Part shown: piece by piece, positions 1 to 8,527 of the stretch
Numbering within the stretch: the stretch's first letter is position 1
How the letters are laid out: every line of letters begins with the position of its first letter
Notes under the pieces: model-generated
What the model was told of the DNA's origin: nothing
What the model saw: the letters and a program-made list of their open reading frames with translations, nothing else
Databases searched by the model: none
Assembly (NCBI RefSeq): GCF_040493455.1
Contig: NZ_JANFDA010000004.1
Location: 248,001 to 312,000, forward strand
Origin: Microcosmobacter sp040493455
GTDB taxonomy: Bacteria; Bacteroidota; Bacteroidia; Flavobacteriales; Flavobacteriaceae
Direction: 5' to 3'
Length of the DNA: 64,000 nt
Position numbers and translations under genes: made by a program

Positions 1-1
1 A

Positions 2-808
2 CACCAAGCAATTAGCCAATTTATTGAGTTTGATGCGCCTTTACCTCTAGAAAACACTATCTGGACGGTAGCTGATAATGAGGATAACTTTGTAATTCGC
101 AGTAAACAATTCACTTTAGGGTTTCTTCTGAATAAGAACAATTGGCGAATCGATGTTGAAGGCTATTATAAGAAGCTCGACAATCTGTCTTCTTATCTGA
201 GAGGTTTTAATAATGCTAATGCAGCAAATAATGATGTCTTCTCTAAGGGTGATGGTGAAACTATCGGTATAGACATTTTGGTGAAGAAAAAAATTAACGA
301 CTACAATACCTGGGTAAGTTACACCTTAAGTAGAACACGTCAACAATTTCCAGAAATTCAAGACGGTAAGTTCCCAAGCCTATCGGACAAGACACATAGT
401 TTTAGGTGGATACATCAATACAAATGGAATAGTCTAGAACTCTCTCTAGGATGGCAGTACAGTTCTGGAAACCCATTCACGAGAGCTCTTAGTATTGCCG
501 AAGATGATGACAACGATTTCTTTATCGAGTATGAAAGCAGGAATAACTCGAGATTAAAAAGTTATCATCGTTTAGATGCTTCAATAATGTATCATTTTGA
601 CATGTCTAAAAACAACAATCTTAGAGGACAACTAGGTCTTTCGTTTATAAACATCTTGAATCGAAAAAACGAGCTTAACAAAACTTATCAGATTGACGAG
701 GTTGATAACGCTCCAGATCCTGTTACTATTAACGATTTGCAAATTCAAGAAGAAACTAATTTTGGACTCAAATTCACACCAAACATTGTCCTTAGAGTTT
801 GGTTTTAA
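2..808 (+). CDS. TonB-dependent receptor, C-terminal part (5' end outside window)
   Basis: The reading frame is open from base 2 to the TAA at 806-808 and has no start inside the window, so this is the last ~268 residues of a longer protein. It alternates short aromatic-rich beta strands with polar turns and ends in ...LRVWF, the terminal aromatic residue of an outer-membrane barrel. The strand pattern (YYKKLDNLSSYLRG, SYTLSRTRQQFP, GWQYSSGNPFT, YHRLDASIMY, NILNRKNE) is that of the last barrel strands of Bacteroidota TonB receptors, which take up a bound ligand across the outer membrane. The ligand cannot be told from this part. A weak hairpin with T-run follows the stop. An internal ATG at 278 is in frame but is not a start. 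Confidence 0.85.
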   Translation, partial: HQAISQFIEFDAPLPLENTIWTVADNEDNFVIRSKQFTLGFLLNKNNWRIDVEGYYKKLDNLSSYLRGFNNANAANNDVFSKGDGETIGIDILVKKKINDYNTWVSYTLSRTRQQFPEIQDGKFPSLSDKTHSFRWIHQYKWNSLELSLGWQYSSGNPFTRALSIAEDDDNDFFIEYESRNNSRLKSYHRLDASIMYHFDMSKNNNLRGQLGLSFINILNRKNELNKTYQIDEVDNAPDPVTINDLQIQEETNFGLKFTPNIVLRVWF

Positions 809-816
809 AATCGCTT

Positions 817-835
817 AGTAAAGTTTTTACTTTTT
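817..835 (+). terminator. weak rho-independent terminator after the TonB receptor
   Basis: AGTAAA (817-822) pairs with TTTACT (826-831) over a 3-base loop and is followed by TTTT. The stem is AT-only, so termination may be leaky. It separates the receptor from the arsenosugar genes. Confidence 0.4.
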
Positions 836-909
836 CTGTAAACATTGCCATTTAAAATCGACATTATATTGTATATTGATTTTTCGTTCAAAAGTCAAAA
901 CAATTAATT

Positions 910-1245
910 ATGTCAAAATCATATTACGACCCAGCAGATCTTAGAAAATTTGGAAACATTACGGAATGGAGTGAAGAGTTGGGCAACAAGTTCTTTGATT
1001 ACTATGGCAAAGTCTTCGAAGAGGGTGCTTTGTCTGCACGTGAAAAGTCTTTGATTGCATTAGCGGTAGCCCATACCGAACAATGCCCTTATTGTATAGA
1101 TGCCTATACAAAAGATGGATTACAGCGTGGTGTTACTAAAGAAGAGATGATGGAAGCCATACATGTTGGTGCAGCTATAAAAAGTGGTGCTACATTAGTT
1201 CATGGCGTTCAAATGATGAATAAAGTAAATAAACTAGACGGATAA
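910..1245 (+). CDS. AhpD-like peroxidase-like protein of the arsenosugar cluster
   Basis: 111 aa, carboxymuconolactone decarboxylase/AhpD fold. The redox motif is seen as HTEQCPYC, with His55, Cys59 and Cys62. Proteins of this size next to ArsS are known as arsenosugar biosynthesis-associated peroxidase-like proteins; their exact chemistry is not settled, and a thiol redox role toward arsenic intermediates is inferred. Some relatives are thought to use selenocysteine; here both positions are ordinary Cys codons. The ATG at 910 follows an A-rich leader without Shine-Dalgarno, as usual in this phylum. Only 11 bases separate its stop from arsS, so it probably opens the operon. Confidence 0.85.
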   Translation: MSKSYYDPADLRKFGNITEWSEELGNKFFDYYGKVFEEGALSAREKSLIALAVAHTEQCPYCIDAYTKDGLQRGVTKEEMMEAIHVGAAIKSGATLVHGVQMMNKVNKLDG

Positions 1246-1256
1246 TTTTATATCTG

Positions 1257-2321
1257 ATGACTAAACTAAAAACACAATCTTTACGCAAACGCGAAAGCGA
1301 ACTCGCCAATAGTAAACGACAATTAGAAATACTATCTAATGGTATTTTTCAAAATGGTGAGTTACCAACTTTTAAGGATAAGATAGCCGAGACCAATCAA
1401 TTTCCGTTGAAAGCTCAAAAACTGGAAATCCTTCAGATTAATGTTGGATACATGTGCAATCAGGTTTGCGAACATTGCCATGTGGATGCAGGTCCAGATC
1501 GAAAAGAAATAATGACACGTGAGACTATGCAAGAGTGTTTGGAAGTCATCAAAAAAACAGGTGCGCATACACTAGACCTTACTGGAGGTGCTCCAGAAAT
1601 GAATCCAGATTTTAGATGGTTTGTTGAAGAAGCTGCCAAGGCTGGAATCAAAGATTTCATTGTGCGTTCTAACCTCACCATTATTAGAGCCAATAAAAAA
1701 TATTACGATTTACCTGAATTCTTTAAGAAACATAACGTCCATGTTGTGTCTTCAATGCCTCACTGGACAAGAGGCAAAACTGATAAGCAACGTGGCGATG
1801 GTGTTTTTGATGCATCAATACAGGCCTTAAAGGATCTCAATGCAGTGGGTTACGGTATGCCAGATAGTGATTTAAGACTCGACTTGGTTTACAATCCATC
1901 AGGAGCGTTTCTACCAGGAGATCAAATGTCCATGGAAAAAGATTTCAAAAAGGCTTTGATGGAAGATTTTGGAATTCAGTTTCATAATTTATTCGCTATT
2001 ACTAATCTACCAATTTCAAGGTTCCTAGATTATCTTATTGCTTCAGAAAACTACGAAGATTATATGTATCAATTGGTTGATGCCTTTAATCCTTCGGCAG
2101 TGGCCAATGTAATGTGTACTAACACGCTTTCTGTGAGCTGGGATGGTTATCTATACGATTGCGATTTCAATCAAATGTTGAATCTCCCTGTAAATAGTAA
2201 AGCAAAACACATTTCAGAATACAATGAAGAACTACTAGAAGGTAGAAATATCGTTATCTCTCAACACTGTTATGGCTGTACTGCTGGAGCAGGAAGTAGT
2301 TGCCAGGGAACTGTAGCTTAA
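1257..2321 (+). CDS. arsS: arsenosugar biosynthesis radical SAM protein ArsS
   Basis: 354 aa. The radical-SAM cluster motif is CxxxCxxC with Cys67, Cys71 and Cys74 (MCNQVCEHCH), followed by the DLTGGAPEM strand typical of SAM binding. The C-terminal Cys-rich DUF3641 region has CDFNQM and a tail with Cys338, Cys341 and Cys349 (HCYGCTAGAGSSC). Family knowledge: ArsS is proposed to add the 5'-deoxyadenosyl group of SAM to dimethylarsenite, giving the dimethylarsinoyl-adenosine precursor of arsenosugars. It sits between the AhpD-like gene and the rhodanese, with ArsM in the same operon, the expected partner set. The tail has TGT/TGC codons, not in-frame TGA, so no selenocysteine is needed. Confidence 0.93.
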   Translation: MTKLKTQSLRKRESELANSKRQLEILSNGIFQNGELPTFKDKIAETNQFPLKAQKLEILQINVGYMCNQVCEHCHVDAGPDRKEIMTRETMQECLEVIKKTGAHTLDLTGGAPEMNPDFRWFVEEAAKAGIKDFIVRSNLTIIRANKKYYDLPEFFKKHNVHVVSSMPHWTRGKTDKQRGDGVFDASIQALKDLNAVGYGMPDSDLRLDLVYNPSGAFLPGDQMSMEKDFKKALMEDFGIQFHNLFAITNLPISRFLDYLIASENYEDYMYQLVDAFNPSAVANVMCTNTLSVSWDGYLYDCDFNQMLNLPVNSKAKHISEYNEELLEGRNIVISQHCYGCTAGAGSSCQGTVA

Positions 2322-2327
2322 TTCTCT

Positions 2328-2822
2328 TTGAAAACACTTTTATTCTACATATTCACAGCGCTTTCATTTATGAGTTTCTCCCAAGAATCCATTAATGATA
2401 TCTTAAAGAAGTTCAATTCTGAACGTATCCCTTATATTTCTGTTGAAGAATTGGCAAAGTCAAACACCAATACTATTATCTTGGATGCTCGTGAAAAAAG
2501 AGAGTTTGACATCAGCCATATTAAGAACGCTGTTTTTGTCGGATACGATAATTTTGATTTAGAAGCAGTAAAAAACTCACTACCAAATAAAGATCAGCAA
2601 ATAATTGTGTATTGCACATTGGGTGTTCGGTCAGAAGATATTGCAGAAAAGCTAGACAGTATCGGTTATACTAATATTTATAACCTTTATGGAGGAATTG
2701 TAGAATGGAAAAATAAAGATTTTAAGGTTTATGATTCCAAGGAAAAAGAAACAGAAAATGTCCATGTCTGCAATGAATATTGGAGCCAATGGTTGAAGAA
2801 AGGAATAAAAGTCATTGATTAG
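2328..2822 (+). CDS. exported rhodanese-like protein
   Basis: 164 aa, starting at TTG 2328, six bases after the arsS stop. No downstream ATG preserves the signal peptide (KTLLFYIFTALSFMSFS, cleavage near residue 18-19), which supports the TTG start. The rhodanese domain covers about residues 35-135, with ILDAREKREFDISHI and the active-site loop CTLGVR (Cys96). Rhodaneses carry persulfide sulfur or act as thiol/oxyanion enzymes; an arsenate-reductase-like or sulfur-transfer role is possible but inferred. Its place inside the arsenosugar operon and its export to the periplasm or envelope are the notable points. Function toward arsenic is unproven. Confidence 0.85.
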   Translation: MKTLLFYIFTALSFMSFSQESINDILKKFNSERIPYISVEELAKSNTNTIILDAREKREFDISHIKNAVFVGYDNFDLEAVKNSLPNKDQQIIVYCTLGVRSEDIAEKLDSIGYTNIYNLYGGIVEWKNKDFKVYDSKEKETENVHVCNEYWSQWLKKGIKVID

Positions 2823-2824
2823 CA

Positions 2825-2852
2825 CCTAATGCCTAATGCCTAATGCCTAATG
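2825..2852 (+). repeat. heptamer tandem repeat (CCTAATG) x4 at a translation start
   Basis: Four perfect copies of CCTAATG lie between the rhodanese stop and the glycosyltransferase. Each copy supplies an ATG (2829, 2836, 2843, 2850). The first three open four-codon frames (Met-Pro-Asn-Ala-stop), and the TAA of the second (2848-2850) overlaps the real start ATG at 2850. The unit is not a multiple of three, so copy-number slippage would change the spacing and the array of mini-ORFs before the gene. Confidence 0.85.
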
Positions 2853-3464
2853 CCTAAAAATAATCTAATAATAATATTCACGAGAAACCCAGAGCTTGGT
2901 AAAGTAAAGACAAGGCTTGCTAAAACTATTGGAGACGAATCGGCTTTAAACATCTACCGCTTTTTACTCGAGCACACGGAGAAGGTAATTAGAAACATTG
3001 ATTCCGATAAAGCTGTTTATTATTCAGTTAGTATTCGAAGCAATGATATGTGGCAGGATGATTTGTATTTAAAATACAAACAAGATGGAAACGATTTAGG
3101 TGAGCGTATGCTTAACGCCTTCCAAAATGCTTTCAACGATAATTATGATAAAGTAATCATTGTAGGCAGTGATCTTTTCGACTTAGAAGAAAAGCATATT
3201 CAATCCGCTTTTAACGCTTTAGACAATAATGATGTAGTCATTGGACCTGCAGAAGATGGTGGCTACTATTTGCTTGGCATGAAGACTTTACACGCAAAAG
3301 TCTTTCAAAATAAACAATGGGGAACAGAAACGGTTTTTAATGACACCATTGATGATTTAAAAAACGAAAGCGTATTTTTGTTAGACGAATTAAATGATGT
3401 TGATACTTACGACGATATTAAAAACAACAAAACACTAAAAAACTTCATCTTACAGAATGATTAA
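2850..3464 (+). CDS. TIGR04282-type arsenosugar glycosyltransferase (CofC-like)
   Basis: 204 aa, GT-A-like nucleotidyl/glycosyltransferase fold. Seen: LIIIFTRNPELGKVKTRLA (nucleotide-binding N-terminus with GKxKTRL), GNDLGERM, VGSDLFDL (Asp metal region) and GPAEDGGYYLLG. This matches the family annotated as arsenosugar biosynthesis glycosyltransferase TIGR04282. It is inferred to act on the ribose unit left after the purine is removed, or to activate the aglycone. It overlaps the phosphorylase gene by 8 bases, so the two are translationally coupled. The start lies at the end of the CCTAATG array. Confidence 0.88.
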   Translation: MPKNNLIIIFTRNPELGKVKTRLAKTIGDESALNIYRFLLEHTEKVIRNIDSDKAVYYSVSIRSNDMWQDDLYLKYKQDGNDLGERMLNAFQNAFNDNYDKVIIVGSDLFDLEEKHIQSAFNALDNNDVVIGPAEDGGYYLLGMKTLHAKVFQNKQWGTETVFNDTIDDLKNESVFLLDELNDVDTYDDIKNNKTLKNFILQND

Positions 3465-4269
3465 ATATATAAACGAGACTGTAGAATACTTACAGGAAAA
3501 AGGGTTCGAAAACCCTGAAATCGGAATTATATTAGGAACTGGCTTAGGACAATTGATAGATCACTTAGACATCATCAAAGAAGTAAGCTATAATCACATA
3601 CCAAATTTCCCTACAGCAACTGTAGAGTTTCATAAAGGGAGACTCATTTACGGTACTCTTGAAGGTAAAAAAGTAGTCGTCATGCAAGGACGCTTCCATG
3701 TATACGAAGGCTACACCTTACAAGACGTAACTTACCCAGTTCGAATTATGGAAAAACTTGGTATCAAAACACTTTTGGTATCGAATGCAGCTGGAGCAAT
3801 TAACCTTGATTATAAAAAAGGTGAGTTAATGCTTATTGAAGACCATATCAATTTACAAGGTAGTTCTCCATTAGCATTTAAAGGCGTTGAAGAACTTGGC
3901 GAGCGTTTTGTAGATATGAGCGAACCTTACAATGTTGAAGTAAATTCGAGATTCAAGAGTATTGCAAAAGACAAAGGCATCACACTACATTCTGGTGTTT
4001 ATGCTAGTGTTGTAGGGCCACAATTAGAAACCAAGGCAGAATACAGAATGTTGAGGATTATTGGCTCAGATGCTGTGGGAATGAGTACTGTTCCTGAAAT
4101 TATTGTTGCCAATCATTTAAAATTAAATGTCGCTGCTGTGTCAGTTTTGACAGATGAATGCGACCCAGATAATCTGGAACCAGTTAGCATTCCAGATATA
4201 ATGGCTGCCGCTGCTGAAGCAGAGCCTAATATGATAACACTATTTAGAGAATTAATTAAGACCTTATAA
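3457..4269 (+). CDS. purine nucleoside phosphorylase
   Basis: 270 aa, full length for trimeric PNP of the inosine-guanosine phosphorylase family. Seen: the phosphate-binding ILGTGLGQL near residues 25-33, QGRFHVYEGY, LLVSNAAGAIN, VGPQLETKAEYRML with the base-site Glu, and GMSTVPEIIVAN. It would cleave purine nucleosides to base and ribose-1-phosphate. In this operon the likely substrate is the adenosyl or purine arsenic nucleoside made by ArsS, releasing the arsenic-bearing pentose for glycosylation; this is inferred from position. Its start lies inside the preceding gene and its stop is one base before arsM. Confidence 0.92.
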   Translation: MIKYINETVEYLQEKGFENPEIGIILGTGLGQLIDHLDIIKEVSYNHIPNFPTATVEFHKGRLIYGTLEGKKVVVMQGRFHVYEGYTLQDVTYPVRIMEKLGIKTLLVSNAAGAINLDYKKGELMLIEDHINLQGSSPLAFKGVEELGERFVDMSEPYNVEVNSRFKSIAKDKGITLHSGVYASVVGPQLETKAEYRMLRIIGSDAVGMSTVPEIIVANHLKLNVAAVSVLTDECDPDNLEPVSIPDIMAAAAEAEPNMITLFRELIKTL

Positions 4270-4270
4270 T

Positions 4271-5239
4271 ATGAGTTATTTAGAAACCACTCACGATGTA
4301 TATAAAGAAGCTGCATTGACTCCAGATGTTGGATTATGCTGCACTACAAATCCTATTTGGGAACTACCTGGATTGAAAATTCCAAGGATCATGCAAGAGA
4401 TGAATTACGGATGCGGTAGCACTGTACATGCTAGAGATCTTACGAATAATCCCAAAATGCTTTATGTTGGTGTTGGAGGCGGAATGGAATTGCTTCAATT
4501 TTCATATTTCAATCGTCAAAAAGGTGGTGTTATCGGTGTAGATGTTGTTGATGAAATGCTTGAAGCATCTCGTAAAAATTTCAAAGAAGCCGAAGCACAA
4601 AACGATTGGTTCAAGAGTGAGTTTGTAGATTTAAGAAAGGGCGATGCTATGAATCTTCCTGTTGAAGATAATAGTATAGATGTAGCTGCTCAAAACTGCT
4701 TGTTCAACATTTTTAAAGAAGAAGACCTTAAGAAAGCTATCGCTGAAATGTACCGCGTCTTAAAACCTCATGGTCGTTTGGTAATGAGTGATCCAACTTG
4801 CGAGCAAGAAATGAACGAAGGACTTCGTAATGATGAACGTCTTAGAGCATTGTGCCTAAGTGGTAGCCTTCCGATAAAAGACTATGTGAAGATGCTTACT
4901 GATGCAGGTTTTGGCACTATAGAAATTAGAGCTCGCAAACCTTATCGTATTCTTGACCCTAAACATTACGACACAGACGAATTAATATATATTGAATCTA
5001 TAGAAGTCGCTGCAATCAAAGATCCTATGCCAGCAGATGGCCCATGTGTATTTACCGGTAAAGCTGCAATTTATTTTGGTGATGATGATTTTGTAGACGA
5101 TGGTAATGGTCATATTCTTTTAAAGAACCAACCTCTTGCCATTTGTGATAAAACTGCCAATGCTTTAGCATCACTAGGTAGAGACGATATTTTTATCAGC
5201 GAATCCACGTATCATTATGATGGTGGCGGTTGCTGCTAA
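4271..5239 (+). CDS. arsM: arsenite methyltransferase ArsM
   Basis: 322 aa, class I SAM-dependent methyltransferase. Seen: N-terminal GLCCTTNPIW (Cys23, Cys24), Cys48 in NYGCGSTVHARD, motif I YVGVGGG (65-71), acidic GVDVVDEML, then SDPTCEQEMNEG (Cys177) and LCLSGSLP (Cys195). The paired N-terminal Cys and the Cys after the SAM domain are the expected arsenite-binding thiols; which three are used needs a structure. The protein ends in GGGCC, a vicinal Cys pair that could also bind As(III). ArsM converts As(III) through methyl- to dimethylarsenite, the substrate of ArsS. It is the last gene of the operon; a strong terminator begins 21 bases after the stop. Confidence 0.93.
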   Translation: MSYLETTHDVYKEAALTPDVGLCCTTNPIWELPGLKIPRIMQEMNYGCGSTVHARDLTNNPKMLYVGVGGGMELLQFSYFNRQKGGVIGVDVVDEMLEASRKNFKEAEAQNDWFKSEFVDLRKGDAMNLPVEDNSIDVAAQNCLFNIFKEEDLKKAIAEMYRVLKPHGRLVMSDPTCEQEMNEGLRNDERLRALCLSGSLPIKDYVKMLTDAGFGTIEIRARKPYRILDPKHYDTDELIYIESIEVAAIKDPMPADGPCVFTGKAAIYFGDDDFVDDGNGHILLKNQPLAICDKTANALASLGRDDIFISESTYHYDGGGCC

Positions 5240-5260
5240 ACAATTAAAATACTTTTCATT

Positions 5261-5294
5261 AACCTCTCCTGTATTATCTTGGAGAGGTTTTTTT
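5261..5294 (+). terminator. rho-independent terminator of the arsenosugar operon
   Basis: Perfect 9-bp stem AACCTCTCC (5261-5269) / GGAGAGGTT (5281-5289), 11-base loop, then a continuous T run to 5294. It is the clearest terminator of the window and ends the 910-5239 operon. Confidence 0.92.
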
Positions 5295-5376
5295 GTGAAA
5301 ATTTTATAGGAATTAGTGTAAGGTCACCCTGTGAGCTTTGACTATATTTTCTAGATTCAAAATCAAAAACCTTTTA

Positions 5377-8300
5377 ATGAGATTTAACCATTTTTTCTTT
5401 GCTCTTTTTTTATGTTTTACCGTTTCCAGTTTTTCTCAAGAAACTACAGGGCGTTTAGAAGGAAAAGTTACAGATATAAATAATTTAGCTATTGAAACCG
5501 CAACAATTTTGGTTGTTGATACGGATACCAACTTCAAGTACGGTAGTGTTTCACAAGCTTCTGGTTATTACTTAGTAAATAACCTTCCACCAGGTAATAA
5601 TTATAAAATCGAAGTAAGCTTTCTGGGCTATAAAACAGAAGTAAAAGAAGAAGTTACAATAAGTCTGGGCGCTACAACGATTAAAGATTTCATCCTTAAA
5701 GAAGACAATGAATCTCTGGATGAAATTGTCATTGAAGTCGACCGTAACGGATTGAAAAAGGATAATGAGCAACTAATCTCAAAACGTCTTATTGCACAGA
5801 CACCAACAATTAATAGAAGCATTCAAGATTTAACCAGAAATCTACCTGAAGCTAACCTCAATTCTTTTGCTGGTGCTAGTAACCGTTTTAATAATTTGAA
5901 CATCGATGGCATTGCTAATAATGATGTCATAGGATTTCAGGAACCCGCTAGTGGTGCAGCAGGATCATCTGCTAATGGAACTCCAGGCAGCTTATCTAGA
6001 ACTCAACCAATAGGCTTTGGTGCTATTAAAGAGTTGTCTGTAAAAACTACTCCTTTTGATGTTAGTATTGGTAATTTTATTGGTGCAAACATCAATTTGG
6101 TTACCAAAAATGGAACCAACAAAACCAAAGCAGATGTATACGCATTTGGAAATAACCAAGCTGTAATTGGTAAATATGCCGATGGTATTAGGCAAGATGT
6201 GGAAGACTTCTATGACGTACAGTTTGGAGCAAGTGTTGGTGGCGCTATTAAAAAGGATAAGCTATTCTACTTTGTCAATTTTGAACAGGCGTTAAGCAAC
6301 CTTCCTGTATTGAATGCTCCTGGTAGCTCATCTTCAAATATTAGTTTAGAAACTATAGAACTCATTTCTAACACGCTTCAAGATCGCTATGGATATGACC
6401 CTGGAACATTTACTTCTTCGGAATTAAAAACTGCCAGTACAAAACTTTTTGCAAGGTTAGATTATAACTTATCCGATAAGCATAAGCTTACATTGCGTAA
6501 CAACTACGTGAACAGTTTCTCGGATAATTTGGAATGGAACGAATCTATTTTCAATTTTGGGAATCAAGGTTACAGACACAATAGTGTTGCAAACAGTTTA
6601 ACAGCCGAGTGGAATGCTAATTTCAGCAATACAAGTTCCAATACACTTTCGTTTGGGTATAACAGAGTAGTTGAAGATAGAGACTTTGACGGACGTGTTT
6701 TCCCACATCTGGAAATTCAAGATGCTTCAAACAGAATTTTTGCAGGAACATATCGTGAAGCTTCAGTTTATAATACTAAGCTGAATACTTTTCAACTCAC
6801 CAATAAATTCACCTTTAATAGAGACAAACATACTTTTACGATTGGAGGCTTATTACAATACAACGATATTGATTATGGCTTTCTCTCTGCATGGAATGGT
6901 CGTTGGCAGTATCGATCAGTTGAGGACTTTATTAATGACAATCCATCTCGTATTCGAGGTGTTTATAGAACGAGCAATAACACGTTTGATTTTGTAAGTA
7001 GTACACCTTCAGCAACGGTAGATGTGCTCACAACAGGGTTTTATATTCAAGACCGTATTCGTTTTAATGACTACCTAACTGTTTCTGCAGGTATTCGCTT
7101 AGATAATCAAGCATTTTTGACTGAATTACCAGTTAGTGAGGAAGTGAGAAATACGCCGGAATTTAGCCGATTTGACAATAAAATTAGTGCTGCGCCTCAT
7201 ATAAACCCTCGATTAGGTTTTAGTTACTATCTCAATGAAGATAAGAAGATTCAGCTTCGTGGCGGAACTGGTTTATTTACAGGGCGAATGCCTTATTTGT
7301 GGTTTGCTTATGCTGAATATATTTCTGGAACGGATTACTTTAATGTTGATATCAGACCTGACAGCCCTACTCCAATTGTTGAAAATGTAGAGGATTTGGC
7401 TGCGCAGCAGCCTGGTTTGACGGAAATAAACTTAATTGACAATGATTTTGAACTTCCTAGAGATTGGAAAACTAACCTCGCAGTAGACTTCAAGCTTCCT
7501 AATAAGTTCAATCTGACTCTTGAAGCATCATATACAGATGTTGTTAATGGTATTTTCTTTCAATCCATAAACAGGCAAGATAATCTTGGCAACTTCTCTG
7601 GAGCTGATAATCGCCCTTACTTTCTGGAAACTGGTGATGCTGTAAAGATCAATCCTAATTTCACGAATGTTTTCTTAATAACAAACACGGACAAAGGGTA
7701 TCGTTATAACTTAACAGCTAGTTTGACAAAGAGGTCTGAAAATTATAATGGATTTTTAGGGTATACTTATGGAAAAAGTAAAGACATTTCAAGTACTGTG
7801 CGAAGTTCACCTGCAGCCAATTTTGAATGGAATCAAGCTATAACTTCAAATGATCCTGGATTGTCCTTTTCTAATTTTGATTTGAGGCACAAAATAGTGT
7901 CTTCGCATAGTTATAATTTTAGACTATCTTCAAAAAGCAACTTATCTGCTTCATTGTTGTACAATGGTACTTCAGGGAGTCCTTTTTCTTTCGTTGCACA
8001 AGGTGATGTCAATAGAGACGGTTCTTCTAGAAACGATTTGGTTTATGTTCCTAGAGACGAAAGCGAAATAAATTTAGTAGATATTACTGATGAAAATGGC
8101 GCTGTGGTAGTTACTGCACAACAGCAATGGGTTAACTTGAATAATTATATTAACAACAATGATTATTTGAGTGAAAGACGTGGGCAATATGTAGAGCGAA
8201 ACGGCGCAAAAACACCTTGGAATCACAGACTAGATGCTAGATTGGAATATGGATTAGATATCAATGGGACGCAACGTCTAAACTTCTCGTTAGATGTCTT

Positions 8301-8508
8301 TAATGTTCTTAACTTAATAAATAGAGATTGGGGACGCTTAGTATTTGTTCCAAATGTGGTAAACTCTAGCTTCAGTTTGCTTAATTTCAGAGGTATAGAA
8401 AACAACGAGCCTACTTATCAATTTAATGTTACTGATCGAACGCCTTGGGTTGTTGATGCCGAAAACTCTAGGTGGAAAGCACAGTTTGGAGTTACTTATT
8501 CTTTCTAA
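5377..8508 (+). CDS. TonB-dependent receptor, Oar-like, next to the arsenosugar genes
   Basis: 1043 aa from ATG 5377; the frame opens at TTG 5338, but the ATG starts directly at a signal peptide (MRFNHFFFALFLCFTVSSFSQ). A carboxypeptidase-regulatory beta-sandwich follows (about residues 25-110), then the plug (LDEIVIEVDRNG through ANINLVTKNG) and a large barrel ending in FGVTYSF. The plug loop NRFNNLNIDGIANNDVIG and the region VKTTPFDVSIGNF resemble Oar-like receptors, not SusC; no SusD partner is present. The ligand is unknown. Position directly after the arsM terminator and in a tight run with the TIGR04283 glycosyltransferase suggests a link to an arsenic compound or to an envelope glycoconjugate; this is inference. 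Confidence 0.88.
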   Translation: MRFNHFFFALFLCFTVSSFSQETTGRLEGKVTDINNLAIETATILVVDTDTNFKYGSVSQASGYYLVNNLPPGNNYKIEVSFLGYKTEVKEEVTISLGATTIKDFILKEDNESLDEIVIEVDRNGLKKDNEQLISKRLIAQTPTINRSIQDLTRNLPEANLNSFAGASNRFNNLNIDGIANNDVIGFQEPASGAAGSSANGTPGSLSRTQPIGFGAIKELSVKTTPFDVSIGNFIGANINLVTKNGTNKTKADVYAFGNNQAVIGKYADGIRQDVEDFYDVQFGASVGGAIKKDKLFYFVNFEQALSNLPVLNAPGSSSSNISLETIELISNTLQDRYGYDPGTFTSSELKTASTKLFARLDYNLSDKHKLTLRNNYVNSFSDNLEWNESIFNFGNQGYRHNSVANSLTAEWNANFSNTSSNTLSFGYNRVVEDRDFDGRVFPHLEIQDASNRIFAGTYREASVYNTKLNTFQLTNKFTFNRDKHTFTIGGLLQYNDIDYGFLSAWNGRWQYRSVEDFINDNPSRIRGVYRTSNNTFDFVSSTPSATVDVLTTGFYIQDRIRFNDYLTVSAGIRLDNQAFLTELPVSEEVRNTPEFSRFDNKISAAPHINPRLGFSYYLNEDKKIQLRGGTGLFTGRMPYLWFAYAEYISGTDYFNVDIRPDSPTPIVENVEDLAAQQPGLTEINLIDNDFELPRDWKTNLAVDFKLPNKFNLTLEASYTDVVNGIFFQSINRQDNLGNFSGADNRPYFLETGDAVKINPNFTNVFLITNTDKGYRYNLTASLTKRSENYNGFLGYTYGKSKDISSTVRSSPAANFEWNQAITSNDPGLSFSNFDLRHKIVSSHSYNFRLSSKSNLSASLLYNGTSGSPFSFVAQGDVNRDGSSRNDLVYVPRDESEINLVDITDENGAVVVTAQQQWVNLNNYINNNDYLSERRGQYVERNGAKTPWNHRLDARLEYGLDINGTQRLNFSLDVFNVLNLINRDWGRLVFVPNVVNSSFSLLNFRGIENNEPTYQFNVTDRTPWVVDAENSRWKAQFGVTYSF

Positions 8509-8527
8509 ATAAGTATCTTTACCTGTG

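Noticed and set aside
2825..2852. Whether the heptamer array is a CRISPR or minisatellite gene
   Set aside because: Seven-base units without spacers, only four copies; not a CRISPR, and it encodes nothing beyond four-codon frames.
910..5239. Selenocysteine in the AhpD-like protein, ArsS or ArsM
   Set aside because: All relevant Cys positions are TGT or TGC, and each gene ends in TAA. There is no in-frame TGA with following conserved sequence.
5338..5376. Upstream TTG start for the large TonB receptor
   Set aside because: It would add 13 residues before the signal peptide. The ATG at 5377 starts the signal peptide directly.
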